A stretch of 14,425 nt of DNA from the NCBI GenBank assembly GCA_002937555.1, contig PTKB01000033.1, forward strand, positions 1 through 14,425. The letters run 5' to 3'. This stretch comes from Alphaproteobacteria bacterium MarineAlpha10_Bin2 (GTDB lineage: Bacteria; Pseudomonadota; Alphaproteobacteria; UBA828). How positions within the stretch are numbered: position 1 is the first letter of the stretch; each line of letters starts with the position of its first letter. Under the pieces are notes generated by a model. It was not told the DNA's origin and did no database searches. It worked only from the letters and a program-made list of their open reading frames with translations. The translations under genes and the position numbers were made by a program. Of the stretch, positions 7,698-13,801 are shown one piece after another.

Positions 7698-8038
7698 AGC
7701 AGCTGAAAATCGGCCAAATCTCCCCGTTTGCGGCGCATTATTATTTTAGCGCGTCGCAAAGAAACCCTTCTTAATTTTGGCGTCCCGCCAGGTTGTTCCG
7801 GCGAGTGATGCTAGAGTAATGGCGCGGCGAAGGGCTGGCAACAGGTCCGAAATAGGAACGTCAAAATTAATTTGCGATTTTTTGTCGCGCCCGTCTGAGC
7901 TTCGAGTCGAGCGGCGAAAGCTAAGCGATTGGACTCTCAGGACAAGCCGCATTTAGCGGCCAAAACGATACGATCGCCAGGGGCGCAGGAAATTTGTCAC
8001 AGGGAAAAATTTTTTGCAGCGAGCAGTATAGAGCTGGG
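7698..8038 (-). other. Intergenic region between rpsT and the rhodanese-dnaA pair: probable dnaA regulatory region
   Basis: This 341-bp gap carries no convincing gene. Seen on the minus strand: an A6T5 tract (8005-8015) soon after the rpsT stop but without a proper stem before it; a perfect 5-bp GC hairpin (7946-7950 with 7956-7960, loop of 5); two GANTC sites (7904-7908, 7932-7936), the CcrM target in many alphaproteobacteria; a weak promoter-like pair at 7813-7841; a hairpin at 7786-7803; and a small AAGAA/TTCTT hairpin at 7759-7772. No DnaA box close to TTATCCACA was found, so I do not call an origin here. Confidence 0.45.
7813..7841 (-). promoter_or_regulatory. Weak candidate promoter for rhodanese-dnaA
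   Basis: Minus strand: TTGCCA (-35, 7836-7841, 5 of 6 to consensus), a 17-nt spacer, TACTCT (-10, 7813-7818, only 3 of 6). The start point would fall near 7806, giving a leader of about 110 nt that begins with the hairpin at 7786-7803. It is the best-spaced pair I found in this gap, but the -10 is poor and the true promoter may be elsewhere. Confidence 0.22.
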
Positions 8039-8302
8039 CTAGCCGAGCGCTTTGATGCGTTTGTTGAGGCGGGAGATGCGCCGCGCCGCCATGTTCAGAT
8101 GCAGCACGCCCTTGTTGACGCCGCGCATGATTTCGGGCTGAAACGCCTTCAAAGCTTCCTGGGCGGCGGGTTGGTCGCCGCTCTCGATCGCCTGTTCGAC
8201 GGTGCGCATGTAGGTCCGTATCCGGCTCATGCGCATGCGGTTGTTTTCGGTATGCTTTTTGAGCTGCCGAATACGCTTTTTCGCCTGCACGGTGTGCGCC
8301 AT
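8039..8302 (-). CDS. rpsT: 30S ribosomal protein S20
   Basis: 87-aa 16S rRNA-binding protein of the small subunit. The sequence starts MAHTVQAKKRIRQLKKHTEN and is rich in Lys and Arg throughout, with the typical S20 layout of long helices, a GVLHLNMAARRISRLNKRI block near the C-terminus and a usual length of about 87. The ATG at 8302 is chosen because it gives the standard N-terminus and lies about 28 nt downstream of a clear promoter. The same frame stays open further upstream to 8392, but that part is not S20-like and runs through the promoter. An AGGT element lies 5 nt before the start. It is a single-gene unit between the enoyl-CoA hydratase and the rhodanese-dnaA pair. Confidence 0.98.
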   Translation of the reverse strand: MAHTVQAKKRIRQLKKHTENNRMRMSRIRTYMRTVEQAIESGDQPAAQEALKAFQPEIMRGVNKGVLHLNMAARRISRLNKRIKALG

Positions 8303-8336
8303 GGCGTACCTGTAATTTTCTGTTTCGGGAAGCGCG

Positions 8337-8365
8337 GTTATATCGGTCCCACTTGCCGGCGTCAA
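8337..8365 (-). promoter_or_regulatory. Promoter of rpsT
   Basis: Minus strand: TTGACG (-35, 8360-8365), an exact 17-nt spacer, TATAAC (-10, 8337-8342). Each hexamer matches the sigma-70 consensus at 5 of 6 positions. It sits between the enoyl-CoA hydratase stop and the rpsT start and predicts a leader of about 28 nt. This is the best promoter match I noticed in the window and fits a highly expressed ribosomal protein gene. Confidence 0.7.
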
Positions 8366-8372
8366 CCGCGCT

Positions 8373-8391
8373 TGGCGCTCCGATTGCGCCA
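8373..8391 (-). terminator. Possible weak terminator hairpin after the enoyl-CoA hydratase gene
   Basis: A perfect 6-bp inverted repeat TGGCGC/GCGCCA (8373-8378 and 8386-8391) with a 7-nt loop starts directly after the hydratase stop codon and ends 7 bp before the rpsT -35 box. No T-run follows on the minus strand, so it is at best a weak or Rho-assisted terminator. The position between two transcription units is the main argument. Confidence 0.25.
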
Positions 8392-9165
8392 CTATTTATT
8401 GCTGAAGGAGGGCTCCCGTTTGTCGATAAACGCCGCCATGCCTTCGGCCTGATCTTCGGTGGCGAAAGCGGAATAGAATACCGCCCGTTCATAGCGCACG
8501 CCCTCCGCCAGAACTGTCTCGAACGCCGCGTTCACCGCGGATTTCGCCATCGCCACAACGGGTTGCGAGAGGTGAGCGATGCGCTCGGCGACCTTCATGA
8601 CCTCGTCCATCAACTCCGCCGCCGGCACCACCCGGCTAACTAGATTGGCCCGTTCCGCCTCCTCGGCGCCGATCATGCGCCCGGACAGAATCATTTCCAT
8701 CGCCTTCGCTTTGCCCACCGCGCGGGTCAGGCGCTGCGTCCCGCCGGCGCCCGGAATGACGCCGAGGGTAATTTCCGGCTGGCCGAACTTGGCATTGTCG
8801 GCGGCGATGATGAAATCGCACATCATAGCGAGCTCGCAGCCGCCGCCCAGCGCATAGCCGGCGACCGCGGCGATGACCGGCTTGCGGCATTTGGTAATGC
8901 GCTCCCACGGGCCGATAAAATCTCCCGTATAGGCGTCGACAAAGCTCTTGCCCTGCATTTCCTTGATATCGGCGCCGGCGGCGAAGGCTTTCTCGCTTCC
9001 TGTGAGAACGATAACGCCGATGGCGTCATCCGCCTCGAGGTCGTCGAGCGCCGCGTTCAGTTCTCGGATCAAATCGCCATTGAGGGCATTCAGCGCCTTC
9101 GGCCGGTCGAGGGTAATTTTCGCCACCCGCTCGGTGCGGTCGAGAATGATATTTTCATATGACAT
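8392..9165 (-). CDS. Enoyl-CoA hydratase (crotonase family)
   Basis: 257 aa, the usual crotonase length. It should add water across the double bond of trans-2-enoyl-CoA in fatty-acid beta-oxidation; the chain-length range is not readable from sequence. Seen: LDRPKALNALNGDL near the N-terminus; oxyanion-hole segments AFAAGADIKEM (60-70) and ALGGGCELAMMCD (105-117); the two catalytic glutamates Glu 111 (in GGGCELA) and Glu 131 (in GQPEITLGVIPGAGG), 20 apart as in mitochondrial crotonase Glu144/Glu164. Both acids present argues for a true hydratase rather than a divergent family member. The ATG at 9165 is preferred over the TTG two codons upstream because GGAG stands 8 nt before it. It lies 43 bp after the small exported protein gene. 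A hydratase at this place between mutM and rpsT is, from memory, common in alphaproteobacteria. Confidence 0.95.
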   Translation of the reverse strand: MSYENIILDRTERVAKITLDRPKALNALNGDLIRELNAALDDLEADDAIGVIVLTGSEKAFAAGADIKEMQGKSFVDAYTGDFIGPWERITKCRKPVIAAVAGYALGGGCELAMMCDFIIAADNAKFGQPEITLGVIPGAGGTQRLTRAVGKAKAMEMILSGRMIGAEEAERANLVSRVVPAAELMDEVMKVAERIAHLSQPVVAMAKSAVNAAFETVLAEGVRYERAVFYSAFATEDQAEGMAAFIDKREPSFSNK

Positions 9166-9208
9166 AGCCAATGCTCCGTCTGCTGCGCTTCTTGGCCAAG
9201 CGCCGAAA

Positions 9209-9574
9209 TTATTGCAATGATTTGGGTGACAGCACGAACCGGACCACCAGAGCGTGCTCTTCGGGAATGAGTTCTATGCGTAACATCTCGCCTTCGCGCG
9301 TAAAAACAAGCCCATCGATGTTTTGCCAGCCGAATTCCGGCATCACGGCGCGGTAGAAATCGGTGGCCTCTTGCGCCCCGACTTCGCCATAGGCATAGGT
9401 TTCGACCAGCCGGCCGTCCGGCTTGTCGAAGTCGAGCGCCGGCGTCTCTTCTTCCGTGAGGCCCGCCATCAGGGGAACTTCCTCGATGGCGGCGAGAAAC
9501 GAAGCGGTCTCATCCTGGGCAAACGCGATCGGCGGTCCGGCCGGTGATGAGACGGCGAGTAAGCCCGCCAGCAT
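9209..9574 (-). CDS. Small putative exported protein of unknown function
   Basis: 121 aa from the ATG at 9574, which overlaps the mutM stop as TAATG, a classic coupling arrangement. The N-terminus MLAGLLAVSSPAGPPIAFAQ looks like a signal peptide with cleavage near AFA-Q, but it lacks the basic residues expected at its start. A TTG at 9595 in the same frame would add MRAASAL and supply an Arg, so that start is a real alternative. The mature part is acidic and compact: a VPLMAGLTEEE segment, then VETYAYGEVGAQEATDFYRA, PEFGWQNIDGLVFTREGEML and a hydrophobic strand ALVVRFVLSP at the end. The pattern (short helix, aromatic GW pair, alternating strands) suggests a small folded periplasmic domain. 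I do not recognise a characterised family and assign no function. It lies between mutM and the enoyl-CoA hydratase in one orientation. No catalytic motif or lipobox Cys is visible. Confidence 0.82.
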   Translation of the reverse strand: MLAGLLAVSSPAGPPIAFAQDETASFLAAIEEVPLMAGLTEEETPALDFDKPDGRLVETYAYGEVGAQEATDFYRAVMPEFGWQNIDGLVFTREGEMLRIELIPEEHALVVRFVLSPKSLQ

Positions 9575-10404
9575 TAGCGCTGACGCCGCGCGCAATAGAA
9601 GGTCGAGCGCCCGCTCTGCACAATGCGCTTTACCGTCTGTTCGCAATCGCAATTTGGGCATGGCTCCCCTTCGCGTCCATAGACCGAGAATTGATGCTGA
9701 AAATAGCCCAATTCGCCGTTTGCTTGAACATAATCGCGCAGCGAGGAGCCGCCGGCCTGAAGCGCGCTGTCGAGGGTTTTGCGGATGGCGGCGGCCAAGC
9801 GCTCGGCGCGCCCGCCCTGCACCGTATGGGCCGAACGCCTGGGGCTGATGCCGGCGCCATAGAGCGCCTCGCAAACGTATATATTGCCGAGCCCGGCAAC
9901 GGTCTTTTGATCCAACAGCGCCGCCTTGATTGGCGAGCGCCTGCCTTTGAGGCGCGACGCCAAATAGGGGCCGTTGAACATGTTGCCGAGCGGGTCGACG
10001 CCCATACTGGCGAGCAGGCGGTGCTCGTCCACTTCAGTATCGCTACAGAGCGTCATCAGGCCGAAGCGCCGAGGATCGTTATAGGTGGCGACGGTGCCGT
10101 CTTCCATGCGGAAAACCACATGATCGTGCGGCCCATCGGGCAGCGCGCCTGCATCGCCGAGGGTAAAGCGGCCCGACATGCCCAAATGGACGATCAGCAC
10201 GGTGCGGTTATCGAGATAGGCGAGGATATATTTGCCGCGCCGCTCCAACCGCTCGAAGCGCCGCCCCGTCATGCGCGCCGCGAAGTCTTCCGGCAACGGA
10301 ATTCTGAGCGTCTGACGGCGCGCTTCGGCGTAGGCCACGCGCTGGCCGAGAAGACGCTTCTCCAATCCGCGCCGGACCGTTTCCACTTCGGGCAATTCTG
10401 GCAT
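9574..10404 (-). CDS. mutM: Formamidopyrimidine-DNA glycosylase (Fpg/MutM)
   Basis: Bifunctional glycosylase/AP lyase that removes 8-oxoguanine and formamidopyrimidines from DNA. 276 aa, as expected. Seen: N-terminal MPELPEVE with the catalytic Pro (after Met removal) and Glu; the conserved Lys in RRGKYILAYL; VHLGMSGRF; NDPRRFG; the helix-two-turn-helix segment with AGLGNIYVCEALYGAGI; the C-terminal zinc finger with Cys 249, Cys 252, Arg 266 (the conserved finger Arg) and Cys 271. Odd: the usual fourth zinc ligand (FYCPxCQR in most members) is Arg 274, codon CGT at 9583-9585, one transition from TGT (Cys). An extra Cys at 254 may compensate. The ATG at 10404 gives the standard processed N-terminus. 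The gene is divergent from ubiE with only 46 bp between starts, so the promoters must overlap that gene or its leader. Its stop overlaps the next gene as TAATG. Confidence 0.97.
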   Translation of the reverse strand: MPELPEVETVRRGLEKRLLGQRVAYAEARRQTLRIPLPEDFAARMTGRRFERLERRGKYILAYLDNRTVLIVHLGMSGRFTLGDAGALPDGPHDHVVFRMEDGTVATYNDPRRFGLMTLCSDTEVDEHRLLASMGVDPLGNMFNGPYLASRLKGRRSPIKAALLDQKTVAGLGNIYVCEALYGAGISPRRSAHTVQGGRAERLAAAIRKTLDSALQAGGSSLRDYVQANGELGYFQHQFSVYGREGEPCPNCDCEQTVKRIVQSGRSTFYCARRQR

Positions 10405-10450
10405 GGCGCGTAACGTAGCGCCTCCGGGAGTGCTAGGCTATCCTTCGCGC

Positions 10451-11221
10451 ATGCCGGATACGGAAAAAAACGGCGGCGCTGGCGAACAGGTGGATTTCGG
10501 CTATCGCCGCATCGAGGCGGAAGAAAAACCGCAGCTGGTGCGCGGGTTGTTCGATCGCGTGGCCAAGCGTTACGATCTCATGAACGACCTCATGAGCGCC
10601 GGCGCGCACCGCTTGTGGAAGCGCCAAATGATCGATTGGCTGGCGCCCAAGCCGGGCATGCGCTTCTTGGACGTCGCCGGCGGAACCGGGGATATCGCCT
10701 TTCGGGTGCACACGCGGCTCGCCGGCGACGCTAAGATTACCGTCTGCGATTTGAGCGAAAACATGCTTTCGGAAGGGCGTATGCGCGGCTGGGACCAGGG
10801 CATCCTTGCCGGTATCGACTGGGTGGTGGGAGATGCCGAGGCGTTGCCGGTGGCGGCCAGCCATGCCGATGCTTACACCATCGCCTTCGGCATTCGCAAC
10901 GTGACCCATATCGAAAAGGCGTTGGCGGAAGCGGCGCGGGCGTTAAAACCGGGCGGGCGCTTTCTCTGCCTCGAATTCAGCCCCGAACAGGCGCCCGGCC
11001 TCGACCGCCTCTATGAAATCTATTCCTTCTCCGTCATTCCGGCGCTCGGCGGTATCGTCGCCGGAGACCGCGATTCCTACCGCTATTTGGTGGAAAGCAT
11101 CCGCCGCTTCCCGGCGCCGGCTAATTTCGCCGGGTTGATCCGCGACGCCGGGTTCGGCGGCATCAATTGGCGCCCGTTGAGCGGCGGCATCGCGGCGCTG
11201 CACTCGGCCTGGCGCATCTGA
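10451..11221 (+). CDS. ubiE: Demethylmenaquinone/2-polyprenyl-6-methoxy-1,4-benzoquinol C-methyltransferase
   Basis: SAM-dependent C-methyltransferase of ubiquinone (and, where present, menaquinone) biosynthesis. 256 aa from the ATG at 10451. Seen: the family N-terminal signature VRGLFDRVAKRYDLMNDLMSAG (given here in two overlapping parts: VRGLFDRVAKRYD and DLMNDLMSAG) at 30-51, then HRLWKRQ; SAM-binding motif I FLDVAGGTGDIAF (72-84); the acidic end of strand 2 in VCDLSENML (98-106); FGIRNVTHIEKAL (146-158) with the typical FGIRN; LKPGGRFLCLEFS (165-177). The frame is open from an ATG at 10403, but that stretch is antisense to the mutM start and its product is not family-like, so the later ATG is chosen. 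No strong ribosome site is visible. ubiB follows after 14 bp, giving a ubiE-ubiB unit. Confidence 0.97.
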   Translation: MPDTEKNGGAGEQVDFGYRRIEAEEKPQLVRGLFDRVAKRYDLMNDLMSAGAHRLWKRQMIDWLAPKPGMRFLDVAGGTGDIAFRVHTRLAGDAKITVCDLSENMLSEGRMRGWDQGILAGIDWVVGDAEALPVAASHADAYTIAFGIRNVTHIEKALAEAARALKPGGRFLCLEFSPEQAPGLDRLYEIYSFSVIPALGGIVAGDRDSYRYLVESIRRFPAPANFAGLIRDAGFGGINWRPLSGGIAALHSAWRI

Positions 11222-11235
11222 TCACGGCCTCTGAG

Positions 11236-12771
11236 ATGCGGCGGACGGTAAAAAATGTTTGGCGCCTGGTGCGAGTCACCTGGATTCTCGGGCGCTATGA
11301 CGCGCTCTTTCTCCTGAAAGACGCCAAAATCGCCCCTTCCGTCACCTGGATTGCGGGCCTCGCGCCGAGGCGGCGCGGCTTGGGCCGCAAGGGCGAACGG
11401 CTTGCCGCGGCGCTCCAGGTCCTCGGCCCGAGCTTTATCAAGTTCGGCCAGGCACTCTCCACCCGCCCCGATTTGATCGGCGAGGAGGTTGCCGGAGAAT
11501 TGTCCGAATTACAGGACCGCCTGCCGCCGTTCAGCGGCAAGGCGGCGCGCCGAATCGTCGAGCGCGAGCTCAATCAGCCGCTCGACGCGCTGTTCACCGA
11601 ATTCGATATCGAGCCGGTGGCCGCCGCGTCCATCGCCCAGGTGCATCTCGCGCGCACCATCGAAGGCGATGCGGTGGCGGTGAAAATCCTGCGCCCCGGC
11701 ATTGAGGACGCTTTTGCCCGCGATCTCGAGCTGTTTTATTGGCTGGCGGCGCTTTCCGAGCGCGCGCTGCCGTCCTGGCGTCGTCTCAAGCCGGTCGAGG
11801 TCATCCGCACATTCGCCGAAAGCGTGGCGATGGAAATGGATTTGCGCATCGAGGCCGCTGCGGCCTCCGAAATCCGCGAAAATTGTGACGACGATCCGAT
11901 GTATTGCGTACCCAAGGTGGATTGGCAGCGCACCAGCCAGCGCGTCCTGACGCTTGAGCGGGTCGAGGGCCAATCCATCGACGAGCGCGAAAAACTGGAA
12001 GAAGCGGGCCATGATCCGCGTGAAATCTTAAGAATCACCGCTGGCGCCTTCTTTCGGCAGGTCTTTCGCGACGGGTTCTTCCATGCCGATCTCCATGCCG
12101 GCAATCTTCTGGTCGATACCCAAGGCCGGGTGAACGCTGTCGATTTTGGCATCATGGGCCGGCTTGACCGCGACACGCGGCGCTATCTCGCAGAAATGCT
12201 GCTGGGATTCCTGCTTGGCAATTACGAACGCGTCGCCGAGGTGCATTTCGAGGCCGGCTATGTGCCCCGGCACAAATCGAAAGCCGCCTTCACTCAGGCG
12301 ATACGCTCGATCGGCGAGCCGATTCTCGGCAAACCGCTGCATGAGATCTCGCTCGGCCAGCTCTTGGGGCATCTCTTCAAAGTCACCAAGACCTTCGAAA
12401 TGGAAACCCAGCCGCAACTCCTCCTACTGCAGAAAACGCTTCTGATGGCCGAGGGCCTGTGCCGGCGCCTCAATCCGGATGAAAATATGTGGGCCCTGGC
12501 GCAGCCCCAGATCGAGCGCTGGGCGCGCGAAAATCTCGGTCCCGAGGCGCGTCTGCGCGATGCTGCGGCGGAAAGCTTGGCGGCGCTGAGGCGTGTGCCG
12601 CGCATGCTGGAGCGGGCCGAGAGCGCGCTCGAAAATTTCGAAAACGGAGTTATCCCGAACACCGGCGCGCAACAGGGCGCTTGGCGCATGGGCCGCCTCG
12701 ACGGCGTGCATGCGGCGCTCGGCTTGATCGCCGCCCTGTTGGCAGCGCTGCTGATACTGCAACTGACTTAG
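11236..12771 (+). CDS. ubiB: Ubiquinone biosynthesis accessory factor UbiB (ABC1/ADCK atypical kinase family)
   Basis: 511 aa from the ATG at 11236. Membrane-associated atypical kinase-like ATPase needed for ubiquinone synthesis; the family (UbiB/COQ8) is thought to help handle lipid intermediates rather than phosphorylate proteins. Seen: the KxGQ motif in FIKFGQALSTRPDLI (67-81); the Ala-rich nucleotide loop AAASIAQVHLA (129-139); Lys 150 in VAVKILRPG; the ExD motif in MEMDLRIEA (Glu 200, Asp 202); catalytic-loop-like FFHADLHAGN (281-290); DFG (303-305); a hydrophobic C-terminal segment (about 489-511, ALGLIAALLAALLILQL) as membrane anchor. All family-specific residues are present. An upstream in-frame ATG at 11167 lies inside ubiE and is rejected. 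The gene starts 14 bp after ubiE and ends 13 bp from the convergent pxpC-like gene, with no clear terminator hairpin between them. Confidence 0.97.
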   Translation: MRRTVKNVWRLVRVTWILGRYDALFLLKDAKIAPSVTWIAGLAPRRRGLGRKGERLAAALQVLGPSFIKFGQALSTRPDLIGEEVAGELSELQDRLPPFSGKAARRIVERELNQPLDALFTEFDIEPVAAASIAQVHLARTIEGDAVAVKILRPGIEDAFARDLELFYWLAALSERALPSWRRLKPVEVIRTFAESVAMEMDLRIEAAAASEIRENCDDDPMYCVPKVDWQRTSQRVLTLERVEGQSIDEREKLEEAGHDPREILRITAGAFFRQVFRDGFFHADLHAGNLLVDTQGRVNAVDFGIMGRLDRDTRRYLAEMLLGFLLGNYERVAEVHFEAGYVPRHKSKAAFTQAIRSIGEPILGKPLHEISLGQLLGHLFKVTKTFEMETQPQLLLLQKTLLMAEGLCRRLNPDENMWALAQPQIERWARENLGPEARLRDAAAESLAALRRVPRMLERAESALENFENGVIPNTGAQQGAWRMGRLDGVHAALGLIAALLAALLILQLT

Positions 12772-12784
12772 GCGAGAGCCGCCG

Positions 12785-13801
12785 CTACGCCGCGATGCTG
12801 GATTCGGAAATCAGGCTTTCCTGGCGCCTGAGCGCCGCCACCGCGTCTTCGAGCGAGGTTCGGACAAAATATGCCGATTGCAGCGGCTGCAATTGGCCGA
12901 CAGCCGACATGTCGGTCGATATCACCACACCAATCCGCGCATAGCCGCCGACGCTCGGCGAATCGACGCCGAGGACGATCGGCTCGACCCCGGACGGCAC
13001 CTGTATGGTGCCGACCGGCGCGCCCGGATCGATTACCAGATTCGACGGATCCTCGCCGGCCTCTTCAATCAGATAGCGCGGCCGCCCGGGGCGGAAGCTT
13101 AAGTCGGGGCCGATAAACCGCATCCCGGTGCGGTCCGATTTCGGGTTGAGTTTCCATGCGTTGGCGTAAAATTCTGCCTCGCTCTCTTCGGTAAAGTGAT
13201 GCGCTTCGGGGCCGCGCACCACCCGAGCCTGCTGCAGGCCGGAATAAGACGGCACCAGCTCTGACCGTAATGCGCGGCCTGCAAATGCTTGCCAATCAGC
13301 GTCGGCCGGGCCAATGGGAAGCTTGTCACCTTGTTTGAGGGCGCGCCCTTCGAAGCCGCCGAATTGTCCGCTGGCATGGGTGGCGCGGCTGGCGAGATAG
13401 AGCGGTACGTCAACGCCGCCATGCACCGCCAAATAGGCGCGCGCCCCGGATGTTGCCATGCCGAAAACAAGTGTTTGGCCGGCGCGGAGTAGGAATGCCT
13501 GCCAGCGGGGCGCCGGCGTGCCATCGCACCTCACGCCCATGTCGGCGCCCGTAACCGCGACCAGCAGGTCAGAGCCGGCGCGCACCTCGAGACCGGCCAT
13601 GGTGATTTCAAGTCCGGCGGCGCCCGGGTCGTCGCGCAAGATGAGCGGCCCGCCGGTGGGATTTCCAACCAGCAGGTTGGCGATGCGCAGCGCAAATCCA
13701 TCCTGCGCGCCGGAGGGTGGGATCCCCAGCGATTGGCCGCCTTGGCGGCCCATATCCTGAACCGTGGTGTGCAGCCCGCCTCTCAACACCTCAAGCATCA
13801 T
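12785..13801 (-). CDS. PxpC/KipA-type biotin-dependent carboxyltransferase-like subunit (5-oxoprolinase subunit C family)
   Basis: 338 aa from the ATG at 13801 (the next codon, 13798, is also ATG). Seen: the family N-terminus MLEVLRGGLHTTVQDMGRQG with the PPSGAQDGFALRIANLLVGNP block; a middle with LLVAVTGADMGV and RAYLAVHGGVDVP; a C-terminal half with RVVRGPEAHHF, the SDRTGMRFIGP segment and GTIQVPSGVEPIVL. In E. coli PxpA, PxpB and PxpC together form an ATP-dependent 5-oxoprolinase; paralogues with the same fold are parts of urea or other carboxylase/hydrolase enzymes, so the substrate is left open. The start overlaps the stop of the pxpB-like gene (ATGA), strong evidence of an obligate pair. 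No pxpA/LamB-type gene is in the window; it could lie past the right edge. The gene converges on ubiB. Confidence 0.9.
   Translation of the reverse strand: MMLEVLRGGLHTTVQDMGRQGGQSLGIPPSGAQDGFALRIANLLVGNPTGGPLILRDDPGAAGLEITMAGLEVRAGSDLLVAVTGADMGVRCDGTPAPRWQAFLLRAGQTLVFGMATSGARAYLAVHGGVDVPLYLASRATHASGQFGGFEGRALKQGDKLPIGPADADWQAFAGRALRSELVPSYSGLQQARVVRGPEAHHFTEESEAEFYANAWKLNPKSDRTGMRFIGPDLSFRPGRPRYLIEEAGEDPSNLVIDPGAPVGTIQVPSGVEPIVLGVDSPSVGGYARIGVVISTDMSAVGQLQPLQSAYFVRTSLEDAVAALRRQESLISESSIAA

Noticed and set aside
7746..7952. A 68-codon minus-strand frame in the rpsT-rhodanese gap
   Set aside because: Basic, low-complexity composition, no recognisable motif, no ribosome site, and it overlaps the candidate promoter and hairpins. 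Probably not translated.
7698..8038. Possible origin of replication near dnaA
   Set aside because: No cluster of DnaA boxes (TTATNCACA or its complement) and no strong AT-rich unwinding block beyond an A6T5 tract. The nearest word, TTTGTCACA, matches only 6 of 9. Alphaproteobacterial origins often lie away from dnaA.
8017..8050. Hairpin around the rpsT stop plus the A6T5 tract as an intrinsic terminator
   Set aside because: The stem (GCTCGG with CCCAGC) has an internal mismatch and is about 15 nt away from the tract, so it does not fit an intrinsic terminator.
8303..8392. Extended N-terminus for rpsT up to 8392
   Set aside because: The extra residues are not S20-like and the stretch contains a clear promoter just upstream of the standard MAHTVQ start.
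12771..12783. GGCG/CGCC mini-hairpin between the convergent ubiB and pxpC-like genes as a bidirectional terminator
   Set aside because: Only a 4-bp stem with no T-run on either strand; too weak to call.
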